Positions 27,077-36,188 of a DNA stretch of 64,000 nt are shown one piece after another (within the stretch, counting starts at the first letter, position 1; each line of letters begins with the position of its first letter). A program made the position numbers and the translations under genes. Below the pieces are notes generated by a model. It did not search any database. It was given only the letters and a program-made list of their open reading frames with translations, and was not told the DNA's origin. Source of the DNA: Cyanobacteriota bacterium SRBZ.bins.94.201705 (GTDB lineage Bacteria; Cyanobacteriota; Cyanobacteriia; Cyanobacteriales; Cyanobacteriaceae); the NCBI GenBank assembly GCA_030549855.1, contig JAUQQP010000044.1, forward strand, positions 182,186-246,185, read 5' to 3'.

Positions 27077-28936
27077 CTATTTACGAGAATAACATTTTTT
27101 TTCCTGTTTTTTTCTTTTTACGCCTTTTTCTCTTTTTCTTGGCTTTCTTTTTTTTTTTTCCTTTTCTCTCTTTTTTAGTGAAAGGATGGTATATATTTTA
27201 AACCCCCCTGAAGACAGGGCGTCTGTAATTATTCTCTCCCTTAGGCAACTGCAAAACCCTGACACAATATCCCCCTTTATCTCTCTCTTATTAATCGTCC
27301 TTATTTCCCCTATCCCTCTTAGCCAATCAAATATAAAATTTTGACTTTCTGGGTAGGTTACTATTTGATAATTGTCTTTTAGTTGTAGTTTATCTTCTAG
27401 GTAGGAAATTGCTCCATCTAAACCGCCTAATTCATCCACCAGTCCAATTTTTTTTGCCCTTTCCCCTGACCAGACTTGGCCCTCTGCTATCTGAAGTACC
27501 CTATTGATGGGCATTTTTCTTCCTTGAGATACTCTTTGCAAAAATAAATCATATACTCTATCTACTCCTTTCTGTAAAATTGCCAACTCTTTGTCATTTT
27601 TGGGAGCAAAATTGTTGTTTAAATCTGCTAAACTATTGGTTTTTACAACGTCATTGTTTATGCCATTATTACGGGCTAAATTCTGGAAATTAAAAACCAA
27701 ACCAAAAACGCCAATAGAACCGGTTATGGTATTATGGTTAGCAAAAATCCTCTCTCCGGCGGTAGCCACCCAATAACCCCCCGAGGCTGCCACGTCTCCC
27801 ATGGATACCACTAGGGGTTTTTCTTTTGCCAGAAGGTGTAGCTGACGCCAAATAGCATCAGAAGCAGTGGCACTACCTCCTGGACTATTTATCCTTAAGA
27901 CTACACCCTTGATCTTATCATCTTGACGTATTTTTTTTATCTGTTCCACAAAGTCTTCACTTCCTACCTCTCCCATTTTCCCCCTTCCATCCACAATAGT
28001 GCCTTCCAGATAGAGAATAGCTATTCGATTCTTGGCTTTGGCAGTTGGGTTAGCTGCCACATAGTCACTAATAGTTATCTGGGGGAAATCGTCTTCATCA
28101 TTGCTGTTAGAAATTTCTTTGATTTCTTCTAGAATTTCATCCTGGTATTTTACCCGATCAACTATTTTGAATTTCTCCGCTTCTTTGGCAATTAAAATAC
28201 CATTTTTGTTGGCAATATCGTCTATGTTTTTGCTGTCTATATGGCGAGCTTGTGATATATCATTCTTGATATTGTCCCATATATCTGATAGTAATTGTTG
28301 AGTCTGAATTCGGTTTTCATTGCTGAATTTATCCAGGGTAAAAGGTTCAACTGCCGACTTATATTTACCTGCCCTTATTGCCTGGACACCTATGCCATAT
28401 TTCCTCAAAGCGGAGGCGAAGAAAAGCTGAGAAGTAGCTAATCCGTTTATCTCTATACTGCCAAGGGGGTTAATTACAATTTCATCAGCAACTGAGGCTA
28501 AAAAGTAGTCTGCTTCTTGGCCAGAAGTCAGATAGGCGATGACTTTTTTACCGTTTTTTTTGAAATTTTCTAGGGCTTTTCTGATTTCAGATAGGGAGGC
28601 ATAGCCAGTGGAGATATTGCCCTTACTGCCATCGAGATACAAAGCAGAAATTCGGTCATCTTCTGCGGCTTTATTAATAGCATATATTATGTCATATAGT
28701 CGAATATAATTGTCTTGCCCTCCCACAAGCTTATTAAAGGAGGGAGAGACGTTATAATCAAGGACTGTGGTTTTAAGGTCGAATACTAGTACAGATTTAT
28801 CTTCTATGGAAGGGGGAAGAGAGGAAAGATAAGATGTTAGAAAAACAAGGGAACCTCCCGAGGCAAAAATGACAAAAAATATACCAGAAACAGTGCCTAT
28901 AAAACTAGCAAAAGTGTGTTTGAGAAATTCCTTCAT
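27077..28936 (-). CDS. sppA: Signal peptide peptidase SppA, 67-kDa type
   Basis: A membrane serine protease that degrades signal peptides after cleavage. The 619-residue protein has one N-terminal membrane segment (about residues 12-36) and two tandem ClpP-like domains. The general-base Lys is K193 in AGKYKSAVEPF and the nucleophile is S385 in GDVAASGGYW, so the Ser-Lys dyad is intact. The last 35 or so residues are almost entirely Lys/Arg/Glu, encoded by long pyrimidine runs on the + strand (27088-27176). This tail looks like an extension beyond the normal end near FKIYTIL. It starts 11 bases after the stop of the 7TM-HD gene, so it is in an operon with it. Confidence 0.92.
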   Translation of the reverse strand: MKEFLKHTFASFIGTVSGIFFVIFASGGSLVFLTSYLSSLPPSIEDKSVLVFDLKTTVLDYNVSPSFNKLVGGQDNYIRLYDIIYAINKAAEDDRISALYLDGSKGNISTGYASLSEIRKALENFKKNGKKVIAYLTSGQEADYFLASVADEIVINPLGSIEINGLATSQLFFASALRKYGIGVQAIRAGKYKSAVEPFTLDKFSNENRIQTQQLLSDIWDNIKNDISQARHIDSKNIDDIANKNGILIAKEAEKFKIVDRVKYQDEILEEIKEISNSNDEDDFPQITISDYVAANPTAKAKNRIAILYLEGTIVDGRGKMGEVGSEDFVEQIKKIRQDDKIKGVVLRINSPGGSATASDAIWRQLHLLAKEKPLVVSMGDVAASGGYWVATAGERIFANHNTITGSIGVFGLVFNFQNLARNNGINNDVVKTNSLADLNNNFAPKNDKELAILQKGVDRVYDLFLQRVSQGRKMPINRVLQIAEGQVWSGERAKKIGLVDELGGLDGAISYLEDKLQLKDNYQIVTYPESQNFIFDWLRGIGEIRTINKREIKGDIVSGFCSCLRERIITDALSSGGFKIYTILSLKKREKEKKKRKPRKREKGVKRKKQEKKCYSRK

Positions 28937-28947
28937 AGTGGTATAGA

Positions 28948-31398
28948 CTAGGGGGATGGAGAGGTAGGTTGTAAATCCAAGGCGGCTTTGGGGTAGGGGA
29001 TACGTTGATGGTTGAATTGCTGCCAGACTTCAACAAAAACTTCGGCGATGATGGGCAATTCTTCATATTTAATACCACTATCATCCAATTGATGATCTCG
29101 CCAACGGGCTTGAAATATCTTGTGTATCATTGCCCTAGCTTGTTCAGGTGTAGCATTTTTGAGGGACCGGAGAGCTGCCTCACAACTGTCGGCTAACATT
29201 ACTATAGCAGTTTCTCTGGATTGAGGGATGGGGCCATCATAACGAAAATCGGCTTCATTTACCACAAGACTGGGGTTTTCTTTTTGAAGATTTTTGGCTT
29301 GGTAATAGAAATAAGAAATAAGAAGAGTGCCCTGGTGTTCTGGGATAAAATCTCTTATAGCCTTAGGTAAGCCGGCTTTTTTTGCCATTATAATGCCTTC
29401 AGTTACATGTTTTTTGATGATTTCTGCACTTTTCCAGGGGTCATTTATAATATCATGTTTGTTAATGCCTCCCATCTGATTTTCGATAAAGGCAAGGGGA
29501 TCATGCATTTTTCCTATATCATGATAAAGGGTACCTGCCCTTACCAATTCAACGTTGCAGTGGAGACGACGGGCGGCGGCTTCTGCTAGACTGGCCACAA
29601 ATAGGGTATGCTGGAAGGTACCAGGGGCTTCTATGGCTAGTCTTTTGAGGAGAGGGCGATTGGGATTGGACAACTCTGCTAACCTTATGGGGGTGATTAA
29701 GTCGAAAAACCGTTCTAAATAGGGTGAAACACCAAGTGATACAATAGTGTATGCTAAACCCACTAGGCCATGCCAGGAAGAGGTGGGCAAGAGGGCATAC
29801 CAAATAGAGCCACCGGAGGCTCCCTGTGCCAAGGAGATGATAAAATAGACTGTACCTTGGGCCATACCTACCCCCACCCCCAAAAGGGCTAATTCTTCGC
29901 GGGAGTAGAGACGACTGGCAACGATACTGGCTACTACTGCCCCAGCAAAAGAGGAGATAATATAAGGCCATTGGGAGACTTCTGTCTGGAAGAGGGTTAA
30001 TCCCGTAATGAGGCTTACCTGGGTCAAGGCTAGGGTGGTACCATAGAAGGTACTGCTCAAAAAGCCTACTGCCGGTAGGGGGTTGTATTGGGCGTCAAAA
30101 ATAGAACTAGATAAGACACAAAGGCTTAACAATAAGAATAATATCTGGTCTCGACGCCGTAGTTTTTTTTGTATTTTTCTGGTGACAAACTCGAAAACAA
30201 TAACAGAAGCGGAAACTAACAGACTGCTGACGGCAATGCCATGCCAGTTGACTCCCCTACGACTCAATCCCAAGCCGTCGAGGATGACGAAGTCTGTTTG
30301 TGTAATTTTTTCGCCGGCAGCCACTATTATGTCTCCCTTTCTAATGGATATCACTACCGTTTCTACTTCCTCTGCCGCCTTTTCTGCCCTATCAATAGTC
30401 TTTTCCTTGTCTATGGTTAAATTAGGAGTCAGGTGGGGTAGAAGCAGTTTAACAGCCAACTGTTGTGTAGGGATTTGGGAAGACTCCAGATGCAAAAGGA
30501 TAACCTCTCGTTTGATGTAGTCTGGCAAGCCGGAGGGGATTCCCTGTAACAACATCAACTGTTGTATTTTCAAAACCCCCTGTTTTAGTTTTTGCCAACT
30601 TGCCTCATCCAGGGTAAGGAGGGAATTGACTTCCTCTCTACTCCAGGGCATACTGTGGGATTGTTTCAATTGGCGGAGGGATTGATACTCTCTTCTAGCC
30701 GATTCCAAGCCGGCAACAATCCCCTGAAAGGTTTTGGTGTCTACCCTACTTCGATAATTCCATAATTCTAATACCGCCTTATCCTTTTCTTCTGCTGGGG
30801 GAGACAAGGATGGGGATAACAGTTTTTCTCTCAACGACTGCCACTTATCTTCCGGCATGCTGTATAGTCTTACCAGGGAGGAGGGGGAGATGCTATTGAA
30901 GGCTTGCTGACGTTTACGCAGACTTTCTATTTGCTGGAGGGTATTGGACAAATTCCTTTGTAGACTTGCCGTTATTTCGTAGTCTCTGTTTAGTACCGGC
31001 AGAGTACCCTGTTTAATTTTTTTTCTGAGTTCCTCTGTGGTTTTATGATCAATAAAGGTGCCATCTCTTGGGGAGACGATGGTGACGGGAGAGATAGTGC
31101 CAACTGCCAATTCTGGTTGATTATAAAAACGATAACTGGTAATAGAGGTGAGGGCTGAAACGGAGACTATAATCATAACAGGGGAGTGGATTTTAGCCAG
31201 CCAACGCCACCCCCCCTCATTGTCTTCTACCTCGCTATTGTTGCCATTTTTAACACTTTTTTGCCTACTCCCATTGGCTTGATGGTGAAACATCTTCTGC
31301 CACCTCTCAAAGGCATTGTCAATAAAGCTTATACCCATAGTTTCATGGCTTTTTTGGCCCAGTTTACAGGAGTCTTCCACATTCTCCTTCCTAGCCAC
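28948..31398 (-). CDS. 7TM-HD (PgpH-type) cyclic-dinucleotide phosphodiesterase
   Basis: An 816-residue membrane protein. It has an N-terminal membrane segment (about residue 70-90), an extracytoplasmic helical domain (about 90-360), a seven-helix membrane domain, and a cytoplasmic HD domain. The HD domain has FQHTLFVASLAEAAA, the metal motif LYHDIGKMHDP, IKKHVTEGI and FIPEHQGT. PgpH members hydrolyse c-di-AMP in Firmicutes and the cyanobacterial homologues are thought to do the same. The start is uncertain: GTG at 31398, GTG at 31380 (both near AAGGAG) or ATG at 31338. It leads the sppA gene by 11 bases. Confidence 0.93.
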   Translation of the reverse strand: MARKENVEDSCKLGQKSHETMGISFIDNAFERWQKMFHHQANGSRQKSVKNGNNSEVEDNEGGWRWLAKIHSPVMIIVSVSALTSITSYRFYNQPELAVGTISPVTIVSPRDGTFIDHKTTEELRKKIKQGTLPVLNRDYEITASLQRNLSNTLQQIESLRKRQQAFNSISPSSLVRLYSMPEDKWQSLREKLLSPSLSPPAEEKDKAVLELWNYRSRVDTKTFQGIVAGLESARREYQSLRQLKQSHSMPWSREEVNSLLTLDEASWQKLKQGVLKIQQLMLLQGIPSGLPDYIKREVILLHLESSQIPTQQLAVKLLLPHLTPNLTIDKEKTIDRAEKAAEEVETVVISIRKGDIIVAAGEKITQTDFVILDGLGLSRRGVNWHGIAVSSLLVSASVIVFEFVTRKIQKKLRRRDQILFLLLSLCVLSSSIFDAQYNPLPAVGFLSSTFYGTTLALTQVSLITGLTLFQTEVSQWPYIISSFAGAVVASIVASRLYSREELALLGVGVGMAQGTVYFIISLAQGASGGSIWYALLPTSSWHGLVGLAYTIVSLGVSPYLERFFDLITPIRLAELSNPNRPLLKRLAIEAPGTFQHTLFVASLAEAAARRLHCNVELVRAGTLYHDIGKMHDPLAFIENQMGGINKHDIINDPWKSAEIIKKHVTEGIIMAKKAGLPKAIRDFIPEHQGTLLISYFYYQAKNLQKENPSLVVNEADFRYDGPIPQSRETAIVMLADSCEAALRSLKNATPEQARAMIHKIFQARWRDHQLDDSGIKYEELPIIAEVFVEVWQQFNHQRIPYPKAALDLQPTSPSP

Positions 31399-31542
31399 TG
31401 GCCGTTGTAACCATTTGTTCCCTAGTTCTCAGCTAAACCTATTATACATGCTTCACAGACAGCTTAGGATTCGGGTCACACCTCCGATGCATCTATTATG
31501 GTACTATAGTCATGTTATCAGTTCACACCAAAAAAGGGGAAA

Positions 31543-31950
31543 ATGGACTTAGAGACTATTCAACAGGAATTGGAGATACTTGCCACCAACCTGAAATTGC
31601 AGACTTTATGGGTGGAGGGAATGGGTAGGCGGTATCCAGACATTAAGGCTTTGATGTCCAAAGCCAAGATGATAAGATGGTCTGAGGAGGAATTAAAAGC
31701 ACTAAAAAGCCTATTAGACGACACTAAAAATAACATCAATGATGTCTGGTATAAACTAGCAAAACTCTCCGATTATTTTGGTTGTACTCTTGAGGATTTA
31801 GAAAAAGAAGAGAAGAAAAAACTAGAAAAACCCGGGTCTTTTTTCGGTGGAAATGTGATTTATGTTGAGAAGCCTATAGATGTAAAAAATGCCCTCCAGC
31901 AAGTAGATTCTAAGGTTTTGGATTGTATCACAAAACAGCCTAACAATTAA
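31543..31950 (+). CDS. Small helical protein, first of a tandem pair
   Basis: A 135-residue protein, mostly charged and probably a helical hairpin or coiled coil (residues 1-95), with a Lys/Glu-rich linker and a divergent C-terminus. The segment AKMIRWSEEELKALKSLLDD (about residues 43-62) is identical in the gene that follows, and the first 90 residues are closely similar. No signal peptide or membrane segment. The start follows an AAAAGGGGAAA ribosome site. Function not recognised. Confidence 0.75.
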   Translation: MDLETIQQELEILATNLKLQTLWVEGMGRRYPDIKALMSKAKMIRWSEEELKALKSLLDDTKNNINDVWYKLAKLSDYFGCTLEDLEKEEKKKLEKPGSFFGGNVIYVEKPIDVKNALQQVDSKVLDCITKQPNN

Positions 31951-32077
31951 GAGATATTGGCATTTTTTTGGGGTAGGAATTAGCCAGCTACTGATGCTAC
32001 CAAACACAACCTCTCCTCAGGGCAGTTATTCTGGTAAAATAGCTGTATTAACACTAACATAAACAGCCACAGGGAAA

Positions 32078-32443
32078 ATGGAGTTAGAGATTATTCAACA
32101 GGAATTGAGTATGCTTGCCACCAACTTGGAATTGCAGGCAGCTTTGATAAACAAGATGTCTGAGGAGTATCCAAAAATCAGAGAGTTGATGTCTAGGGCG
32201 AAAATGATAAGATGGTCTGAGGAGGAATTAAAGGCACTAAAAAGCCTATTAGACGACACCAAAAATCAAATAAATCAGGTTTGGCACAGACTAGAAAAAC
32301 TCTCCGATTATTTTGGATATCATCTTAGATACCTAAATGAACAGCGGATTCACATTACCCGTTATATTGACCAGGAGACACTTAAAAAGGTACAGTCTCA
32401 AATAGCAGAAGATCCTACCAAAAGTTCTGACGGCAAGCAATAG
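32078..32443 (+). CDS. Small helical protein, second of a tandem pair
   Basis: The 121-residue paralogue of the gene ending at 31950. Residues 1-85 align almost without gaps, and long stretches of DNA (about 32201-32264) are nearly identical between the copies, so the duplication is recent or kept uniform by gene conversion. The C-termini differ completely after the KLSDYFG segment. Each copy has its own upstream region of about 100 bases with a similar ACAGGGAAA-type ribosome site. Function unknown; a self-associating coiled coil is plausible. Confidence 0.75.
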   Translation: MELEIIQQELSMLATNLELQAALINKMSEEYPKIRELMSRAKMIRWSEEELKALKSLLDDTKNQINQVWHRLEKLSDYFGYHLRYLNEQRIHITRYIDQETLKKVQSQIAEDPTKSSDGKQ

Positions 32444-32686
32444 ACGTTGAAGTGGCGGTGGTAGAGATTGATAGCTAGATACCCCTGCAGGTATTACAAA
32501 AAGGCACAATGGCAGGGGGTTGACAATTATCAGAGTGTACTCCTAAGGTTGCAGTTTTGTATACCCTCGTTGTTTAGTCTTACTGCGGCATACTCTTGCC
32601 GTTATATTCTTACTGTTGTTGGTGTACAATGGGGGCATAGTCCCACGGTGGCATAGCCTTACTGTCGTGTTTACTGTCGTATACCC
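32444..32686. repeat. Convergent intergenic region with short degenerate repeats
   Basis: No gene is seen. From about 32540 to 32690 a short motif of the form TA(C/T)(C/T)CTTACTGT(C/T)G recurs: CATACTCTTGCCG (32589), TATTCTTACTGTTG (32604), TAGCCTTACTGTCG (32653) and ATACCCTTACTGTTG (32680). A GTC...GGC element (32639-32654) resembles the GTCT...AGAC hairpins at 63.2-63.9 kb. Between convergent genes, so it may act in transcript ending, or be repeat debris. Confidence 0.45.
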
Positions 32687-33361
32687 TTACTGTTGGAGGC
32701 AGTAGGCAAATATACTGGTTAAAACAGGTACCGTCAGATTATCAATGCCGATGAAGGAGAAGATTTCCAGGAAGGTAGCGGCAATTGCCACTATGGCGGC
32801 GACAAGGGGGTAGTCATACCTGCCATCGCCGGTGACGAGAAGGAGAAGAAGGGTAATAGTCATACTAACAAAAAACATGGTTAGGGAGCCTTCCCAGCTT
32901 TTCTTGTTTCCCCACAGGATATAGGGATGTTTGCCCCATTTTTGGCCAATTAAAGCGGCTAAGCCGTCACCATAACTCATAATTAGGATACCCAGAAGGG
33001 TAAATGGTTTAGTGTCTTCCCGCCAGAATAAGAGAGTAAGAATACCTATACTGATGGCATAAAATAAGGTGCCTAGACTCTTTCTGCCAACACTGTTGAC
33101 ACTGGGGAGGATAGGTATATAGTAGGAGACTATGGCGATGATGCTGGCTACCAGGGAGGCAAGGAGGATGATATCAGCAGTGATATTCAACCACCATGCC
33201 AGGAGGATAACATTGCCGCTGCCTATGTGAACAATTTTACGGGTTAACTCGGCATCGGTTTTCAGGTGACGGTTGAGTAATTCTGCTAGAGTTAATAGGC
33301 AGCCTAGATACAAGAATACAATTAAAAGGGCCGGGATTTGACGGTAGATGCTAGCTAACAT
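32687..33361 (-). CDS. Diacylglycerol/polyprenol kinase-family protein, phytol-kinase-like
   Basis: A 224-residue polytopic protein with about 6-7 membrane segments. It belongs to the family of CTP-dependent phytol, dolichol and diacylglycerol kinases. Visible marks are LTRKIVHIGSGN near the N-terminus, the SYGDGLAALIGQKWG motif and NKKSWEGSLTMF in the middle. Plant and cyanobacterial phytol kinases of this type recycle phytol from chlorophyll into tocopherol; the substrate here is inferred only. I chose ATG 33361 because it starts the conserved protein. This start overlaps the end of the upstream ictB-like gene by 11 bases, suggesting coupling. Confidence 0.85.
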   Translation of the reverse strand: MLASIYRQIPALLIVFLYLGCLLTLAELLNRHLKTDAELTRKIVHIGSGNVILLAWWLNITADIILLASLVASIIAIVSYYIPILPSVNSVGRKSLGTLFYAISIGILTLLFWREDTKPFTLLGILIMSYGDGLAALIGQKWGKHPYILWGNKKSWEGSLTMFFVSMTITLLLLLVTGDGRYDYPLVAAIVAIAATFLEIFSFIGIDNLTVPVLTSIFAYCLQQ

Positions 33362-34763
33362 GACTTTTTTGATGGAGAAGAGATGGGAGGCTATAGGAGT
33401 ATACTCTAGCAATTACTGCCACAGATAACCACCATAGTGTATTTACTTGTGGACGATACCATACAGTGTCAAATAATCCTTGAGTAGCTAATCCTGCCAT
33501 GGCGGCTAAGGCGGCAATTATCCATATCCCCTGCAAATCCTGTTTGGCTTTCATTTGTTGCAATAACCCTATCCCCCTTTTCACAGTAGACACTATAATT
33601 CCCATAAAGGCAACAAAGCCAATAATACCCGTTTCTATGGCCACCTCTAAGAAGATACAATAGGTGCTAAGGGCGGTAAATTTAGTCTGCATATACAGGG
33701 GGTAGATTTGATTGAATACCTTGTTACCTAATCCTATGCCTAGCCAAAAATAGTCTTTTAACATCCGGAAGGCAGCCATCCACACGTTTATCCGGAAATT
33801 GTTACTGCTGTCACCCCGCCAGGCAAAAAGACTGAGTATCCTTAGTCTCAAAGGCTCATTGAAAACCATTCCCATTCCCACTATAATTAAAAACCCAGCC
33901 AAAGCTATTGGTATTAACCATTTACGCCAAAAAGGTGACAGGTAACGGGAAAACCAGAATTTAAAGGCTAACAGGAAAACAACAGCTGTGGCAACTAATC
34001 CTAACCAGCCACCACGGCTACCAGTATAGTATATACAACTGACATTCATCAGTAAACAGAAGGCGGCAAGTAGTTTTTGGGCAGCGGTTTTCCAGACAAC
34101 CAACGCCAAGACGGAAAAGGCTACGGCGGGAATTAGATAGCTGGCTAGGAGGTTGGGGTTGCCCAAAAAGCTGTATACCCTTGTCTGTTCTGCCAACGGT
34201 GAGGTAGGATCATTCCAGGTAGCTAAAGGTTTAACGCCTATAAGTTTCTGTCTTATGCCATAGGCACTTACAATAAGGGCCACTAACAGGTATACTGTGA
34301 TTATCCACCAACCATAACGGGGGGAGGCTAGAATTCTGGCACATAGGCAGAAAAAAAGGAGGTAGAGGGTAAATTTAACCAACCCCACCAAGGCGGCAAG
34401 TTTTAAGGGAGAAAAGGCGGTGGCTACCACCCCTATTAGAAAATAAGCAAAAACCCAAAGATGAATAGCAGTGATTTGATTGTTTTTTGTCTCTGCCAGG
34501 GTGAGTAACAACCAAAAACCCCCCGCCGCCACTAAAAAGATTCCTACCAGACTATTTTCTGCAAAGGGGGAGGCAATTATTACCAAGCATACCAAAATCG
34601 TGGCTATGGGCTCACTGTAGGCTAACAGATAACTCTCCTGTTGCCAAGGGGATAATATTCCTATCAGTTTGCCTACCCAACTATTTTTACGCCAAGACAG
34701 CCAAAAAGATGAAGAAACGGGAGAATAGTCGGCAGACTGCATAACAACGGGGATTTTAACCAA
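33351..34763 (-). CDS. ictB: IctB family membrane protein (O-antigen-ligase superfamily)
   Basis: A 470-residue protein with about 11 membrane segments. The N-terminal region (WVGKLIGILSPWQQESYLLAYSEP context) is characteristic of cyanobacterial IctB. The Wzy/O-antigen ligase signature region follows (SFLGNPNLLASYLIPA, then YTGSRGGWLGL). IctB was first proposed as an inorganic carbon transporter, but the family fold is that of O-antigen ligases and polymerases, so the true activity is disputed. It overlaps the phytol-kinase-like gene by 11 bases. Confidence 0.9.
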   Translation of the reverse strand: MVKIPVVMQSADYSPVSSSFWLSWRKNSWVGKLIGILSPWQQESYLLAYSEPIATILVCLVIIASPFAENSLVGIFLVAAGGFWLLLTLAETKNNQITAIHLWVFAYFLIGVVATAFSPLKLAALVGLVKFTLYLLFFCLCARILASPRYGWWIITVYLLVALIVSAYGIRQKLIGVKPLATWNDPTSPLAEQTRVYSFLGNPNLLASYLIPAVAFSVLALVVWKTAAQKLLAAFCLLMNVSCIYYTGSRGGWLGLVATAVVFLLAFKFWFSRYLSPFWRKWLIPIALAGFLIIVGMGMVFNEPLRLRILSLFAWRGDSSNNFRINVWMAAFRMLKDYFWLGIGLGNKVFNQIYPLYMQTKFTALSTYCIFLEVAIETGIIGFVAFMGIIVSTVKRGIGLLQQMKAKQDLQGIWIIAALAAMAGLATQGLFDTVWYRPQVNTLWWLSVAVIARVYSYSLPSLLHQKSHVS

Positions 34764-34825
34764 TAGTCTCCTGAAGTACTATAACACCCTCCTGTGGGGG
34801 CCGGCAATGGTTTATGCCTTTTTCC

Positions 34826-35293
34826 CTATTTTGGTTCCAATTGTGATAGTATATAGCAGAGGCGGTTTTGGTCACAGAGATACAGGTATCCTAATAAGGT
34901 TTCAAAGCCACTGGCAGCCTGGTATACTTGTAGTGGTAGCCGGCGTGGTGGGCGATTTGCTGCATTGCTTCCTCTTTTAACCCACTCTTTTTCTTTATCA
35001 TTTAACAGGGGATAGATAGCTGCCAGTTGTTGTGCCTGATACTCGGCACGTACCTTCCCCACCACTAAATTATGATACTGGGAAATTTTCCTTGGGGGCC
35101 ACAAATAATAACAGCGGATGTATAACTCATAGACGGCATCCCCCAAATAGGCTAAGGAGGTAGGTGATAGCTGAGGCAGGAGGGGGAGGGGGAAATCCAC
35201 CTCCTTTTGTGGGGTGGGGCAATGGTCGCTGTTTTCTGAGGGAGTTGGGTTACAACTGAAAACAGGGAGGAATTTAACTATTTTCGGACTCAT
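34826..35293 (-). CDS. mrnC: Mini-ribonuclease 3
   Basis: Mini-III is an RNase III catalytic domain without a dsRNA-binding domain; in Bacillus and some cyanobacteria it matures 23S rRNA. The 155-residue protein has the catalytic signature SLAYLGDAVYELYIR (about residues 44-58) and the RGSNAANR segment that corresponds to the family's RG-NA motif. It has an additional N-terminal region of about 35 residues that is Pro-rich. The ATG overlaps the stop of the upstream STAS gene (ATGA), indicating translational coupling. Confidence 0.9.
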   Translation of the reverse strand: MSPKIVKFLPVFSCNPTPSENSDHCPTPQKEVDFPLPLLPQLSPTSLAYLGDAVYELYIRCYYLWPPRKISQYHNLVVGKVRAEYQAQQLAAIYPLLNDKEKEWVKRGSNAANRPPRRLPLQVYQAASGFETLLGYLYLCDQNRLCYILSQLEPK

Positions 35294-35682
35294 TCAATGC
35301 CCTTTAAAGCCTCTTCTAGAGAATTATACAGTTTTAAGAATTTTTCTAGTCTCACCATTTTTACGGTTTGTGTTACCCTGGCATTGGACACAATTGCCAT
35401 TTTCCCTTTTAAAGCTTCTATCTGTTTGGCAATCCTCACCAAGGCGCCCAAACCTGAACTATCTATAAAATCAATCTGGGACAAATCCAGGACAATTTTA
35501 TTGGCTTTTTCGTTGATATAGCCCAAAATAACCCTTTGGAAAGTGGGCTCAGAAAAAGCGTCCAATTGCCCCAATAGGTGGAAAATTTGACAATCATTCT
35601 TAATTTCGCGAGTCCCCCTCAGACTCACTGTCAAATTCAGTTGTTCGTTCAGAGTGACCTCCTTATTTTCAAGGGTTATCAT
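35290..35682 (-). CDS. STAS-domain anti-sigma factor antagonist
   Basis: A 130-residue SpoIIAA-like protein. The phosphorylation region is DLSQIDFIDSSGLGALV (about residues 66-82), in which the Ser of the DSSG motif would be phosphorylated by a partner kinase of the RsbW/SpoIIAB type. Such proteins free sigma factors or act in other partner-switching circuits. No anti-sigma kinase or PP2C phosphatase is in the window. It is coupled to the mini-III gene by a 4-base overlap, an unexpected pairing. Confidence 0.9.
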   Translation of the reverse strand: MITLENKEVTLNEQLNLTVSLRGTREIKNDCQIFHLLGQLDAFSEPTFQRVILGYINEKANKIVLDLSQIDFIDSSGLGALVRIAKQIEALKGKMAIVSNARVTQTVKMVRLEKFLKLYNSLEEALKGIE

Positions 35683-35830
35683 CTAGATTTTTGGCACTGC
35701 TTTTGGAAAAATTCCTCAAAGCGATGCCTATTTTTTGGCTATTTATTGGCGTTAGAATAATAGTATAATATACCGAGGCATTTTGGTCAAATTAGAGAGG
35801 AAAAGAAAGCAAAATTTCTACATAATATAT

Positions 35831-36109
35831 ATGAGATTGACGGCTTTGTGTCTATTTTGTCTCCTGTTGTCTCTTCCTGGGGCGGCAATACCTCCGCCTA
35901 CAGACATACCAGAAGAAATTTTGGCGGCGGAAATTTTCCTCCAGGCAAGAGATAATGAGGGAAAACCCCTTGGGGTTACAGAGTATGCTTTAATCAGGGA
36001 AAAGGAGAAGGAAGGAATTTATCCCCCCCTCCCCTCGCCACAGCTGCGGGAAAAGATATTCCTGCTGCAACTATTACACATGTTTCGCACCCTTATCCCC
36101 TTTTTTTAA
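35831..36109 (+). CDS. Short exported protein of unknown function
   Basis: From the ATG at 35831 the protein has 92 residues with a clear signal peptide (hydrophobic LTALCLFCLLLSLPGAA, cleavage near residue 20). The mature part opens with PPPTDIPEEILAAEI and contains GKPLGVTEYALI, a pattern I associate with conserved cyanobacterial hypothetical proteins. A longer frame from 35783 is possible but would bury the signal sequence. TATAAT at 35764 is a plausible -10 element. Function unknown. Confidence 0.65.
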   Translation: MRLTALCLFCLLLSLPGAAIPPPTDIPEEILAAEIFLQARDNEGKPLGVTEYALIREKEKEGIYPPLPSPQLREKIFLLQLLHMFRTLIPFF

Positions 36110-36188
36110 AAAAAATTTAGAAAAAGAAGCCTTGCCCCCTAAAGGCAAAGCCCCTCTGTGGTACAATTAGACTGGGGAAAAGGCTTGT

